From positions 3,100,001 to 3,164,000 of the forward strand of contig NZ_CP022736.1 of assembly GCF_002257565.1 (NCBI RefSeq): a stretch of DNA of 64,000 nt, written 5' to 3'. The notes under the pieces were generated by a model. That model was given only the letters and a program-made list of their open reading frames with translations, did no database searches and was not told the DNA's origin. Source of the DNA: Herbaspirillum sp. meg3. GTDB taxonomy: Bacteria; Pseudomonadota; Gammaproteobacteria; Burkholderiales; Burkholderiaceae_D. This document shows, one piece after another, positions 25,904-34,614 of the stretch; within the stretch, counting starts at the first letter, position 1, and the number at the start of each line of letters is the position of its first letter. The translations under genes and the position numbers were made by a program.

Positions 25904-26563
25904 ATGAGCAACGCAACACGCAAGATTCTGAACCTTCCTGTTGCGATTGTCGCCCTGCTTGCCTGTCTCGCTGGCGCTACCGCTCTGGCACAAGCCCCCG
26001 CCCCGGTGCTGACACCCGCACCTGCAGCAACAACCAAATTACCCACTCCACAACCTACCCCGTCGAAGGTGGCAAGAAAACCCGACTCCAAACCAACTTG
26101 GGCGGAACTCAATCCGGCGCAGCAGCATGCACTCGCCCCGTTGGCAGGCGAATGGAACAAAATGCCTTTAAACAGCAAGGAAAAGTGGCTGGTCATTGGT
26201 AATAAATTCGCCTCCATGAATCCGGCTGAACAAGAGCGCCTGCAAGAGCGCATGCGCGACTGGGTTAAACTGACCCCCGTACAACGCCGCTCGGTTCGCG
26301 AAAGCTATACCCGTGCCAAGAAGCTGGATGCCGAAAAAAAATCGGCTCAGTGGAAGGAATACCAGCAATTGTCGGAAGAACAGAAGAAAAAATTATCTCA
26401 AGCCAAGCTGCCAAAGCATGTTGCTGCATTGCCCGCAACGCAAAGCAAGGCCGCACCAACTATCCAGCTGCCACAGGAAGCGCTCGAACAAACTCTGGCG
26501 CCACAGCCTGCTGCAGTCACCACTCCCGCAATTGCACCACCGGCGGCCGTCGAAACAAAGTAA
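25904..26563 (+). CDS. DUF3106 exported protein
   Basis: The 219-residue reading from ATG 25904 begins with a signal peptide (LPVAIVALLACLAGATALAQA). In-frame starts at 25880 (TTG) and 25883 (ATG) are alternatives, as the ribosome binding site is unclear. The mature part has a Pro/Thr/Ala-rich linker and then DUF3106: WAELNPAQQHALAPLAGEWNKM, NKFASMNPAEQERLQERMRDWVKLTP. Repeats of the form L-x-P-x(Q/E) resemble heavy-metal-sensor (Spy/CpxP-like) helices. The C-terminus is Ala/Pro-rich. It follows the sigma and DUF3619 genes closely and is probably the periplasmic member of that stress-response unit. Confidence 0.75.
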   Translation: MSNATRKILNLPVAIVALLACLAGATALAQAPAPVLTPAPAATTKLPTPQPTPSKVARKPDSKPTWAELNPAQQHALAPLAGEWNKMPLNSKEKWLVIGNKFASMNPAEQERLQERMRDWVKLTPVQRRSVRESYTRAKKLDAEKKSAQWKEYQQLSEEQKKKLSQAKLPKHVAALPATQSKAAPTIQLPQEALEQTLAPQPAAVTTPAIAPPAAVETK

Positions 26564-26601
26564 GCGAAGCTGGCCTGAACGAAGTATTCCGGGCCGAAAT
26601 G

Positions 26602-26645
26602 TAAAATGCCATGTCCGCGAGAGAACGCCGACATGGCATTTTTTC
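26602..26645 (+). terminator. Intrinsic terminator after the sigma operon
   Basis: A perfect 13-pair stem (AAAATGCCATGTC and its complement, arms 26603-26615 and 26630-26642) with a T run lies 40 bases after the DUF3106 gene. Confidence 0.9.
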
Positions 26646-26755
26646 ATGGCGAACACAAATGACGCCGCGTATGATGCCCACTTTATGCTCCATGCCGCCT
26701 GGCACGCCCGCGATTCAGCAGCACGCCAGATTCATCATCAAGAGAAGAGACAGAC

Positions 26756-27292
26756 TTGAGCGCCACCTTGCACAGCACCTCGAATCAGACGCCGCAGACA
26801 TTGCCCACGCCCTCACTCCGACGCCGCTTGTGCAGCATGGTGTATGAATCCATGTTGCTGTTCGGCGTGCTGTTCATTTCAGCCTGGCTGTTCTCGACCC
26901 TGCTTCAGCAACGCCACGCCTTGTATCTGCGTCATGCACTGGAGAGCTGGCTCTTCATCGTTCTGGGGCTCTATTTCGTCTGGTTCTGGACGCACGGCGG
27001 CCAAACGCTGGCAATGAAAACCTGGCGTATTCGCGTAATCGGCAATGACGGCCTTCCCGTCAGCACACTGCGCGCACTTGCGCGCTTCCTGCTGAGCTGG
27101 CTGTGGTTCATTCCAGGTCTTGCGCTGGCCTGGGCTTTGGGTGCGCAAAATTGGATGCTGATTGGAGTCCCCGTCGCCAATATCATCGTTTGGGCCGGCT
27201 TGATCTATCTCGATCCGCAACGCCAATTCGTGCATGACAGAATCGCCGGTACACGCATCGTCGATCTGAATCCCCGTAAAAAGAAACAATAA
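26756..27292 (+). CDS. RDD-family membrane protein
   Basis: This 178-residue inner-membrane protein has three to four hydrophobic segments. The RDD hallmarks are LRRRLCSMVYESMLLFG at the N-terminus (Arg), GGQTLAMKTWRIRVIGNDG in the middle and FVHDRIAGTRIVD at the end, which gives the Arg-Asp-Asp style conserved positions. RDD proteins are proposed Na+(Li+)/H+ antiporters or transport-associated proteins; function here is unknown. The start is TTG at 26756, with AAGAGAAGAGA upstream; ATG at 26837 would remove the N-terminal Ser/Thr-rich part only. Confidence 0.83.
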   Translation: MSATLHSTSNQTPQTLPTPSLRRRLCSMVYESMLLFGVLFISAWLFSTLLQQRHALYLRHALESWLFIVLGLYFVWFWTHGGQTLAMKTWRIRVIGNDGLPVSTLRALARFLLSWLWFIPGLALAWALGAQNWMLIGVPVANIIVWAGLIYLDPQRQFVHDRIAGTRIVDLNPRKKKQ

Positions 27293-27305
27293 AAACACGC
27301 TGAAA

Positions 27306-27343
27306 CAAAACGGTCATGCAATCCTGTTACGCTAGCCGTTTTG
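27306..27343 (+). terminator. Possible terminator after the RDD gene
   Basis: CAAAACGG and CCGTTTTG pair over a 22-base loop just after the RDD stop codon. The loop is long and the T run is short, so this is a weak call. Confidence 0.35.
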
Positions 27344-27368
27344 TCCATCCTCACGAGGCCGCTGCTGC

Positions 27369-28301
27369 ATGATCGCCCGCATCGCCAGAACCTTGCTGCT
27401 CACGCAATTTGGCGTAGCCATTTTGTTCTACATTCTGCTCGTCAAGCTGCACGTCACCAACGTCCCTCTTGCGATCGTTCTCAGCCTTGCGCTGGTTGCA
27501 TTGTTTCGCGCCTCCATTACGGCCAATAGCTTCTTCCTGACATGGCCTTATCGTGCCAAGTCTGCCCATACCCCCGAGCTGACTTGGCCGGGTATTTTCA
27601 GATTATTCGCGGGTGAGTATTGCGCCACCATGGTGTGCTCGTCCTGGGGCATGCCTTTTCAACGTTTCGATAAACGCATCTTTACTGATACGACCTCCCT
27701 GCCGGTTTTGCTGATTCACGGCTATGGCTGCAATAGCGGCTACTGGCACTGGATGAGCAAGGCGCTCTGCGAAGCCCACATCACTCATTATGCCGTCGAC
27801 ATGGAGCCGGTATTCGGCAGCATCGACGGCTACGCACCCATTGTGCATGAAGCCGTGCAGCGGCTAGTCACCGAAAGCGGGCAGAACAAAATCGTCATCG
27901 TAGCCCACAGCATGGGAGGCCTGGCGGCGCGTGCGTATCTTCGAGATCATGGCCACACCAACATTGCCAAGGTCATTACGCTAGGCACGCCACATCATGG
28001 CACCACCATCGCAAACTTCGGCATCGGTATCAATTGTGGCGAAATGAACTGGCTGGGACGCGCCGAGGAAGGTACCAGCAGCGAATGGCTGCACAAATTG
28101 GCCGCTACGGAAAATCCTGAAACGCGCGCTGTTATTCTGTCGATCTATTCCCATCACGACAACATCGTATCGCCGCAAATATCCTCCCATTTGCCGGGAG
28201 CGGAAAACATCGCCATCAGCGGCATCGGCCACGTCGCCCTGGCATTGGATGCCACTATCCAAGCACTCGTCATCGAAGAAATCCACAAGGCCGACAAATA
28301 A
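27369..28301 (+). CDS. Membrane-anchored lipase-like alpha/beta hydrolase
   Basis: This is a 310-residue protein with two N-terminal hydrophobic helices (about residues 8-50), so it is anchored rather than secreted. The hydrolase domain starts near residue 115: LPVLLIHGYGCNSGYWHW is the oxyanion region, VIVAHSMGGLAARAY the nucleophile elbow, SIYSHHDNIVSP a likely Asp, and GIGHVALALD the histidine. TLGTPHHGT is typical of bacterial triacylglycerol lipases and PHB depolymerase-like enzymes. No lipase foldase gene is nearby. Natural substrate unknown. Confidence 0.83.
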   Translation: MIARIARTLLLTQFGVAILFYILLVKLHVTNVPLAIVLSLALVALFRASITANSFFLTWPYRAKSAHTPELTWPGIFRLFAGEYCATMVCSSWGMPFQRFDKRIFTDTTSLPVLLIHGYGCNSGYWHWMSKALCEAHITHYAVDMEPVFGSIDGYAPIVHEAVQRLVTESGQNKIVIVAHSMGGLAARAYLRDHGHTNIAKVITLGTPHHGTTIANFGIGINCGEMNWLGRAEEGTSSEWLHKLAATENPETRAVILSIYSHHDNIVSPQISSHLPGAENIAISGIGHVALALDATIQALVIEEIHKADK

Positions 28302-28331
28302 AAAAACCCGCATCGGAAAATGCGGGTTTCT
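28301..28331. terminator. Intrinsic terminator after the lipase-like gene
   Basis: AAACCCGCAT pairs with ATGCGGGTTT around a six-base loop. An A run precedes it, so on the minus strand it also has a T run. It lies between the convergent lipase-like gene and the small lipoprotein gene. Confidence 0.8.
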
Positions 28332-28391
28332 TGAACTACAGCCGTAAGCCATACAGGTGTAAAGAATGTACTGACGCCTCTATCTGCCTAC

Positions 28392-28715
28392 TTACTTCTT
28401 GGCGTCTTTGGCTGCATCCTGAATCTGTTGACCAGTGGCTTCAATCTTTTCTCCGGCCTTTTGTGTCAGATCCTTCGCCTCTTCCTTGGCATTGCTCATT
28501 GCCTGATCCAGCTTTTGACCGGCTTCAGTTGCCTTGTCTTGTGCCTTGTCTGCAGCTACGGCAGCCTGATCACCAGCGTTCTTTACTGCACTGTCGATCT
28601 GCTTACCCATTGACTCTGCAGGTCCTGGTGTTTCTTCTTTTTTCTGGCAAGCGGAAACTGCCAGCACCACCGCGCCGATTGCCAACGCAGCGCCCATTAA
28701 TTTAGTGAATTTCAT
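28392..28715 (-). CDS. Small helical lipoprotein with apolipoprotein/LEA-like repeats
   Basis: This is a 107-residue lipoprotein with signal peptide and lipobox VSAC (Cys23). The rest is a Lys/Ala/Glu/Gln-rich amphipathic helix with 11-residue-type repeats (AVKNAGDQAAVAADKAQDKA, then KATEAGQKLDQAMSNAKEEA), as in LEA or apolipoprotein-like bacterial proteins. Such proteins are often stress-induced and envelope-associated. The ATG at 28715 has AAAGGG 6 bases upstream; an upstream in-frame start at 28781 would bury the signal peptide. Confidence 0.8.
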   Translation of the reverse strand: MKFTKLMGAALAIGAVVLAVSACQKKEETPGPAESMGKQIDSAVKNAGDQAAVAADKAQDKATEAGQKLDQAMSNAKEEAKDLTQKAGEKIEATGQQIQDAAKDAKK

Positions 28716-28863
28716 ATTTACCCTTTCAAAATCAGAATCGTCCGGAAGACGCGTGAAAAACATCCTGCGGCACGATAGCACGTTGCCGGTTCTTGTCTAC
28801 CTCAGACACAACAAAACAGTAAAAATATCCAACCGAAATAGGCGAAATTCGAAGACCTTGCCG

Positions 28864-29715
28864 TTACTCCATCAAGGCCAGCTCTTCATCCGTAAAACCT
28901 GCCGCTCGACGTGCCGTCATATTGAACGGGCCGCGCATCACCGGCGCTTTGAACTCAACGGACAAGTTTGCAAACGTTGCTATCGGATCAAGATCGCGTT
29001 GCTTGCACAGCCATCCATACCAACGGTTGCCGATGGCCACATGACCGATTTCATCGCGCATGATGATGTCGAGAATTTCCGCCGCAGCCCGATCGCCTGC
29101 CTGCGCCAGTTTGTTGCGCACCGGCGGCGCAGCATCCAGACCTCGCGCCTCCATCGTGCGCGGCACCAATGCAATGCGGGCGAGAATGTCGGATCGGGTT
29201 TTCTCGGCCATGTCCCACAAGCTGTTATGCGCAGGAAAATCGCCGTAAGAATAACCAAGCACCTTCAAGTGCGCCGCCAGCAACGAAAAATGGTAAGCCT
29301 CTTCGCTTGCCACCTGCAACCAGTCGACATAAAACGCTTCGGGCATATCCGGAAAGCGCCAGATCACATCCAGCGCCAGATTGATTGCATTGAACTCAAT
29401 ATGCGCCAGCGCATGGATCATGGCTGCACGCCCTTCTTCCGTGCGCATGGAACGATGCTTCACCTGCAGCGGAGACACCAGTTCGGGCCGTATGGGTCTG
29501 CCGGGGATAGCGGCATCCGTCGACAAGGCCGCACCACAGTGCAGCGCGAGACGACCTTCATGCCACTCACTCGCCAGCGCGTGGACACCGGCGACCTTCA
29601 TGGCGCTCTCGGTCTGGATCAGGCAAGCCAGGGCTCCTGCGCGTAATTCCGTCGGGTTAAAAGAATTACCGCAATGCAAATCGGCATTCAAAGCAGGAGT
29701 CAAAGGTGAATTCAT
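28864..29715 (-). CDS. Ferritin-like domain protein (DUF455)
   Basis: This 283-residue protein has a C-terminal ferritin-like four-helix bundle. Candidate di-iron ligands are in HALAHIEFNAINLALD (Glu/His), VASEEAYHFSLLAAHL (Glu, His) and IMRDEIGHVAIGNRW (Glu, His), the paired ExxH pattern of DUF455. No activity is established for the family. The ATG at 29715 is used since the extension to 29799 would cross the promoter of the divergent carbonic anhydrase gene. Confidence 0.83.
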   Translation of the reverse strand: MNSPLTPALNADLHCGNSFNPTELRAGALACLIQTESAMKVAGVHALASEWHEGRLALHCGAALSTDAAIPGRPIRPELVSPLQVKHRSMRTEEGRAAMIHALAHIEFNAINLALDVIWRFPDMPEAFYVDWLQVASEEAYHFSLLAAHLKVLGYSYGDFPAHNSLWDMAEKTRSDILARIALVPRTMEARGLDAAPPVRNKLAQAGDRAAAEILDIIMRDEIGHVAIGNRWYGWLCKQRDLDPIATFANLSVEFKAPVMRGPFNMTARRAAGFTDEELALME

Positions 29716-29806
29716 ACAAGCAGCGGTAAAATGACGGGTTGATGCAACACAGTCCGTCCCAATATGGGTGTCTGTGTTCTCGATTAACCGAGGAGACAAT
29801 TTTATT

Positions 29807-30331
29807 ATGGCAATTTACAAGTTGGAACAAGACACGCCGGAAATCGCAGAAACCGCTTACGTCGCCGAGTCGGCCGTCGTGGTCGGCAAGGTCAAGCTCG
29901 AAGAGCATGCCAGCGTCTGGTTCAACGTCAGCATTCGCGGTGACAATGAATTAATCACCATCGGTGAAAACAGTAACGTTCAGGAGGGTGCAGTATTGCA
30001 CACTGACGTCGGTTACCCGATGCACATCGGCAAGAACGTGACAGTCGGTCATCAGGCCATGCTGCATGGCTGCACGATCGGCGAAGGCGCCTTGATCGGT
30101 ATTCAGGCAATCGTGCTCAATGGCGCCAAGATCGGCAAAAACAGCCTGGTCGGCGCCGGCGCGCTGGTCACCGAAGGCAAGGAGTTTCCTGAAAACTCGC
30201 TGATCATCGGTTCGCCCGCCAAGGCTGTACGCACGCTGACACCGGAAGATATCGCACGCATGCGTGCCGGTACCGACAGCTACGTTGAACGCGCGCAGTT
30301 GTTTAAAACCAGTCTCAAACGCATCGCCTGA
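29807..30331 (+). CDS. Gamma-class carbonic anhydrase family protein
   Basis: This is a 174-residue left-handed beta-helix protein built of hexapeptide repeats (residues 18-140). The three metal histidines are His65, His82 and His87 (VLHTDVGYPMHIG, TVGHQAMLHG), spaced as in gamma carbonic anhydrases and E. coli YrdA/PaaY relatives. It would bind Zn or Fe and may hydrate CO2, although several homologues show little activity. The ATG at 29807 has GAGGAG upstream. The Hsp33 gene follows after 81 bases. Confidence 0.88.
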   Translation: MAIYKLEQDTPEIAETAYVAESAVVVGKVKLEEHASVWFNVSIRGDNELITIGENSNVQEGAVLHTDVGYPMHIGKNVTVGHQAMLHGCTIGEGALIGIQAIVLNGAKIGKNSLVGAGALVTEGKEFPENSLIIGSPAKAVRTLTPEDIARMRAGTDSYVERAQLFKTSLKRIA

Positions 30332-30412
30332 CGCGTCGTTAAAACAAGGCAAGACAACACGATGCGGCGTAAGCCGCCTCTCGTGAGCATCACTGAGCAA
30401 TAGAAAGAAATA

Positions 30413-31333
30413 ATGAAAGATACGCTGCAAAAATTCATGGTTGAAGATGCACCGGTTCGCGGAGAACTGGTGGAGATTTCTGCAACCTGGCAACAGATAC
30501 TTGCACGCCGCGATTATCCGGTCGCCGTCAAAGCGCTGCTCGGCGAAATGCTGTCGGCAGCGGCGTTGCTGTCGGCCAATCTCAAGTTCAACGGCATGAT
30601 CGTCATGCAAATTCATGGCGACGGCCCGGTCAAGTTGCTGGTGGTCGAATGCGACTCAGATCTGCGTCTGCGCGCCACGGCAAAACTTGTCGAAGGCCAG
30701 GAGGTGGCCGATGACGCCACGCTGGAACAGCTCGTCAATGCCAATGGCGAAGGCCGCTTTGTGATCACGCTCGACCCGAAAGACAAGATGCCGGGCCAAC
30801 AAGCCTACCAGGGCATCGTGCCACTGGACGGCGACAACGTCGCTACCGTGATCGAAAATTACATGCTGCGCTCTGAGCAGCTTGACACCAAGCTGTGGCT
30901 GGCAGCGGACGACAACGTCGCGCGCGGCGTGTTGTTGCAAAAACTGCCGACACAAGGCGGCAAGAATGCTCCCGCAGAAGAACTGGAAACCTGGAATCGC
31001 CTGTCGATGCTCGGTAATACCTTGCGCAAGGAAGAGTTGCTAAGCACTGATATTGAAACGCTGATGCGACGCTTGTTCTGGGAAGAAACCATCCGCGTTT
31101 TCGATCCTGCTCACCCTGAATTTTACTGCTCCTGCTCGCGCGAAAAAGTCGGCAAGATGCTCAAGATGCTGGGGCAGGAAGAAATTGAAGATGCACTGGC
31201 GAGCGAAGAAAAGCTCGGCATCAGTTGCGAATTCTGCGGCCAGCACTACGAGTTTGACGCGATCGACTGCGCCCATCTTTTTCTGCCGGAAACACCTGCC
31301 GATGCCGTGCCGCAAACGGATACCCGTCACTGA
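30413..31333 (+). CDS. hslO: Redox-regulated chaperone Hsp33
   Basis: This is a 306-residue cytosolic holdase activated by oxidation. The C-terminal zinc switch is complete: Cys239 and Cys241 (YCSCS) and Cys272 and Cys275 (SCEFC). Under reducing conditions the four bind zinc; oxidative unfolding exposes the client site. The N-terminal domain (MKDTLQKFMVEDAPVRGELV) and central linker are of normal length. It lies just after the gamma carbonic anhydrase gene, in the same direction. Confidence 0.95.
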   Translation: MKDTLQKFMVEDAPVRGELVEISATWQQILARRDYPVAVKALLGEMLSAAALLSANLKFNGMIVMQIHGDGPVKLLVVECDSDLRLRATAKLVEGQEVADDATLEQLVNANGEGRFVITLDPKDKMPGQQAYQGIVPLDGDNVATVIENYMLRSEQLDTKLWLAADDNVARGVLLQKLPTQGGKNAPAEELETWNRLSMLGNTLRKEELLSTDIETLMRRLFWEETIRVFDPAHPEFYCSCSREKVGKMLKMLGQEEIEDALASEEKLGISCEFCGQHYEFDAIDCAHLFLPETPADAVPQTDTRH

Positions 31334-31342
31334 TATAGCGAT

Positions 31343-31376
31343 GCTGCCGTCCTGACGAAAGTCAGAACCCGGCAGC
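31343..31376. other. GC-rich hairpin after hslO
   Basis: GCTGCCG pairs with CGGCAGC and an inner CTGAC with GTCAG around GAAA, just after the hslO stop. No T tract follows in either direction, so it could be a transcript 3' stabiliser or a Rho-related structure. Confidence 0.4.
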
Positions 31377-31498
31377 TTCCGTTGCGCACGATTCAGATTC
31401 AGTTGCTGTCAAATACGACACGCAATTCGAGCGTGCGCCGGGACGACCGCTCCGATGATTGACGGATGAGAGCCGATCAGTCCTCATCAGGTCGGACA

Positions 31499-32221
31499 TC
31501 AAACTTGAGCAGGCACCAGCAACGCCAACTGCGCCGCATCGAGATAGCACCACTCCCCTTCTTCCAGCTCCAACGCGTCCAATTGCAAGCCGCCGATGGC
31601 GACACGGCGCAAGGCGCTGCAATGATTACCGGCAGCGGCCAACATGCGTTTGACCTGATGGTATTTGCCCTGCTCCAACACGATTTCCAGCAGATGCGTA
31701 TCAAGTTTGCGGCAAGTCACAGCCGCCAATGGCGCCGGCTCGTCATGCAGCTGCACGCCACCGAGCAATTGCGCTATCAGCTCGTCCGTCACGGCATCGT
31801 GCGTGGTTGCGGCATAGACCTTCGGCACATGGCGTTTGGGTGACGATTGCGCATGAATAAATGCGCCGTCATCCGACATCAGCAGCAAGCCGGTAGTGTC
31901 ATGATCTAGCCGGCCGACCGGCTGCACGTCGCGCCAGGAAAACTGCTCCGGCAAAATCGTCAGCACGCCCGGATGATGACTGGGCTTACGTGAGCACTCA
32001 AAATTGGCCGGCTTGTTCAGCGCAATATAGACATGCTCCCGATACGTCCATTCTTCATCGAACAGCGTAAAGACCAGGCCTTCGGTATCTGGCGTAAAAC
32101 GATAGTCATCGACTACTTCACCGTTGATGACGACCTCGCCATCTTCGATCAATGAACGACAATATTTGCGCGATCCAAAACCTTGCGATTGCAGGATGCG
32201 ATCCAGACTCAACTTGCTCAT
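31499..32221 (-). CDS. rsuA: RsuA/RluB-family pseudouridine synthase
   Basis: The protein has an N-terminal S4-like RNA-binding domain (SLDRILQSQGFGSRKYCRSL, residues 4-23). It is followed by the pseudouridine synthase core with QPVGRLDHDTTGLLLMSDDG, which includes the catalytic Asp of the GRLDxxTxGLLL motif. At 240 residues it matches RsuA, which converts U516 of 16S rRNA. EQGKYHQVKRMLAAAGNHC is the conserved C-terminal motif. It overlaps the end of the upstream RNA methyltransferase gene by four bases (ATGA), so the two RNA-modification genes are coupled. Confidence 0.88.
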   Translation of the reverse strand: MSKLSLDRILQSQGFGSRKYCRSLIEDGEVVINGEVVDDYRFTPDTEGLVFTLFDEEWTYREHVYIALNKPANFECSRKPSHHPGVLTILPEQFSWRDVQPVGRLDHDTTGLLLMSDDGAFIHAQSSPKRHVPKVYAATTHDAVTDELIAQLLGGVQLHDEPAPLAAVTCRKLDTHLLEIVLEQGKYHQVKRMLAAAGNHCSALRRVAIGGLQLDALELEEGEWCYLDAAQLALLVPAQV

Positions 32222-32991
32222 TCCTTCGGCTTTCTTTCTTGTTTGGGTGTCAGAATCTGGCGGGCGATACCACGCAGAATATTGACCTCCTCGGTTTCCA
32301 ATTGGGTACGGGAAAACAGACGCTTCAGACGCGGCATCAGTTTTTTGGGGCTATCTGGCTTGAGGAACTCAATGGCCACCAGCGCTTCTTCAAGGTGCCG
32401 GAACATGCCTTCGATTTCCGCCACGCCGGCCATTTCCCCTTGAAAACCGATGTCGGTCGCCTGTTTGTGATCGCCCAGCTCCGCCATCCGAAACTCATAG
32501 GCCAGCACCTGCACCGCCTGTGCCAGATTGAGCGACGAATAGTCGGGATTAGCCGGGATATTGATCAAAACGTTGCATTTTTGCACTAATTCATTCGGCA
32601 AACCAAAGCGTTCATTGCCGAAAATCAGAGCCGCCTTCAAGCCGGTGTCGCCGGCGACTTGTTCAGCAATCGCGCGCGGCGTCACCACCGGCGGCGAAAA
32701 CTCGCGCAGGCGCGCGCTGATCGCCGCAGCAAAGTTGCAGTCCTGCAGCGCTTCTTCGATGCTCGACACGATACGCGCGCCGGACAAGACGTCCTGCGCA
32801 CCGCTGGCAAAAGCTACCGCAGCCTCCTCCTGTACTGCATTGGGGAACCGTGGATTGATCAGCACCAGCTCGCCGAAACCCATGGTCTTGATGGCGCGGG
32901 CAGCCGCGCCGATATTGCCTGGACTGCTGGTTTCCACCAACACGAAACGCAGGCGTTTGAAAACAGAATTATCGATTTTGGGCGTGTTCAT
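32218..32991 (-). CDS. trmJ: tRNA (cytidine/uridine-2'-O-)-methyltransferase TrmJ
   Basis: This is a SPOUT-class methyltransferase of 257 residues. ETSSPGNIGAAARAIKTMGF (residues 21-40) is motif 1, with the catalytic Arg and Asn. ALIFGNERFGLPNELVQKC is motif 2, and IPANPDYSSLNLAQAVQVLAYE is motif 3 forming the knot for SAM. A C-terminal helical extension (about 165-255) is as in TrmJ, which 2'-O-methylates position 32 of tRNAs. The downstream gene rsuA starts inside its stop codon. Confidence 0.9.
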   Translation of the reverse strand: MNTPKIDNSVFKRLRFVLVETSSPGNIGAAARAIKTMGFGELVLINPRFPNAVQEEAAVAFASGAQDVLSGARIVSSIEEALQDCNFAAAISARLREFSPPVVTPRAIAEQVAGDTGLKAALIFGNERFGLPNELVQKCNVLINIPANPDYSSLNLAQAVQVLAYEFRMAELGDHKQATDIGFQGEMAGVAEIEGMFRHLEEALVAIEFLKPDSPKKLMPRLKRLFSRTQLETEEVNILRGIARQILTPKQERKPKE

Positions 32992-33179
32992 TTAAAATAG
33001 CGGTATTCGCATGTCCAAAAATCTCGTAAGCCCAGCCAAAAACAGGCTCGGCAATGCCGCTTTGATGTTAAATTGGCAATTTTTAGACGGTGCACCGCTC
33101 ATTAATTTCATTGTTGTGCAACTTCTCCCGACGGTAACGAAACCGGCGGCGAAGACGCCATTTTAACGGAACCCTCAGG

Positions 33180-33977
33180 ATGCTTATCCCCCCAATGCTC
33201 AATACGGCGATTAAGGCTGCCCGCCGCGCCGCCGCCGTCATCAATCGCGCCTCCTTCGACGTCTCCTTGCTCAAGGTCACCAAGAAGCAGCACAACGACT
33301 TCGTCACCGAAGTGGACAAAGCAGCGGAAGACGCCATCATTGAGGTCCTGAAGACCGCTTATCCCGACCACGCCATTCTGGCGGAAGAGTCCGGCGCATC
33401 CGCCAACCTGCACGACGAAAATGAAAACGTCTGGATCATCGATCCACTCGACGGCACCACCAACTTCATTCACGGCTTTCCACAATACTGCGTCTCCATC
33501 GCGCTGCAACAGCGCGGCATCATTACGCAAGCCGTGGTCTACGACCCAACACGCAACGACCTGTTTACCGCCTCCAAAGGCGCAGGTGCTTACCTGAACG
33601 AAAAGCGCATCCGCGTCAGCAAGCGCGACAAGATCGCTGACGGCCTGATCGGTACGGGCTTCCCGTTCCGCGACATGGATGGCCTGAACGAATACATGAA
33701 GATGTTCAAGATCATGACCGAAAGCTGCGCCGGTCTGCGCCGTCCGGGCGCTGCTGCGCTGGATCTGGCCTATGTCGCCGCCGGCCGTCTCGACGGCTTC
33801 TTCGAAAAAGGTCTGAAACCTTGGGACATCGCCGCCGGTTCGCTGCTGGTGACGGAAGCTGGCGGTATCGTCGGCACCTTCAAGGGCGAAGCCGATTACC
33901 TCTACAAGGGCGACGTCCTGGCCGGTAATCCAAAGATTTTCTCGCAGCAAGTCAATTTGCTGTCTGAATTCGCATAA
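33180..33977 (+). CDS. suhB: Inositol-1-monophosphatase
   Basis: This is a Mg-dependent sugar-phosphate phosphatase of 265 residues. Metal ligands are Glu70 in ILAEESG, Asp88 and Asp91 in IIDPLDGTTNFIHG, and the Asp of KPWDIAAGSLLVTEAGG. In E. coli SuhB also binds RNA polymerase with Nus factors and aids rRNA antitermination. It is divergent from trmJ. Start is ATG 33180, with AGG only next to it; ATG 33195 (MLNTAIKAARRAAA) is also possible and gives the more usual N-terminus. Confidence 0.93.
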   Translation: MLIPPMLNTAIKAARRAAAVINRASFDVSLLKVTKKQHNDFVTEVDKAAEDAIIEVLKTAYPDHAILAEESGASANLHDENENVWIIDPLDGTTNFIHGFPQYCVSIALQQRGIITQAVVYDPTRNDLFTASKGAGAYLNEKRIRVSKRDKIADGLIGTGFPFRDMDGLNEYMKMFKIMTESCAGLRRPGAAALDLAYVAAGRLDGFFEKGLKPWDIAAGSLLVTEAGGIVGTFKGEADYLYKGDVLAGNPKIFSQQVNLLSEFA

Positions 33978-34122
33978 GATTCAGACTTCAGTTCGGCATC
34001 ACGCATCACGTACCATTTATCACAATCCGGTCGGAGAGCCGGAGCAGTCACCAAGTCACGCCAGGGGGGCGTTGCGATTCAATTCGATTTGCAGCGCTTC
34101 CCAGCCACCCAAGGAGACGAGC

Positions 34123-34602
34123 ATGGCAGTCAATCCCATTCCCGAAGGCTACAGCAGCGTCACGCCCTATCTGATCGTCTCCGACACCGCCAGCGCCATT
34201 GCGTTTTACGAGAAAGCCTTCGGCGCAACCGAAGTCATGCGCATCGACGGTCCCCACGATAAAATCTGGCACGCCGAAATTCAGATCGGCAACGCGCGCG
34301 TCATGCTGGCCGACGAGTTCATCGAAATGGGCATCCATTGCCCCAAGACGCTCGGCGGGGCCGGTGTCAGCATGCTGATCTACGTCGATGACGTCGACAC
34401 CATTTTTAACCGGGCCATTGCCATGGGCGCCGCCAAGTTGCGTGCCGTCCAAGACCAGTTCTACGGCGACCGGTCCGGCATGTTGCGCGACCCGTATGGT
34501 CATATCTGGTCGATTGCCACGCACAAAGAAGATTTGTCCAACGAAGAGATCCGCAGCCGCTCGCAGGCACTGCTCAAGAAGTGCAAACCAACTCCGGCCT
34601 AA
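34123..34602 (+). CDS. VOC-superfamily (glyoxalase/PhnB-like) protein
   Basis: This 159-residue vicinal-oxygen-chelate fold protein contains two beta-alpha-beta-beta-beta modules: SVTPYLIVSDTASAIAFYEKAFGA at the N-terminus and VSMLIYVDDVDTIFNRAIAMGA in the middle. GMLRDPYGHIWSIATHKED ends the second module. PhnB-like members include glyoxalase, bleomycin-resistance and uncharacterised proteins; substrate unknown. AAGGAG lies 6 bases before the ATG. A hydrolase gene follows after 12 bases, forming a likely two-gene operon. Confidence 0.87.
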   Translation: MAVNPIPEGYSSVTPYLIVSDTASAIAFYEKAFGATEVMRIDGPHDKIWHAEIQIGNARVMLADEFIEMGIHCPKTLGGAGVSMLIYVDDVDTIFNRAIAMGAAKLRAVQDQFYGDRSGMLRDPYGHIWSIATHKEDLSNEEIRSRSQALLKKCKPTPA

Positions 34603-34614
34603 GCCGTTTGCTCC

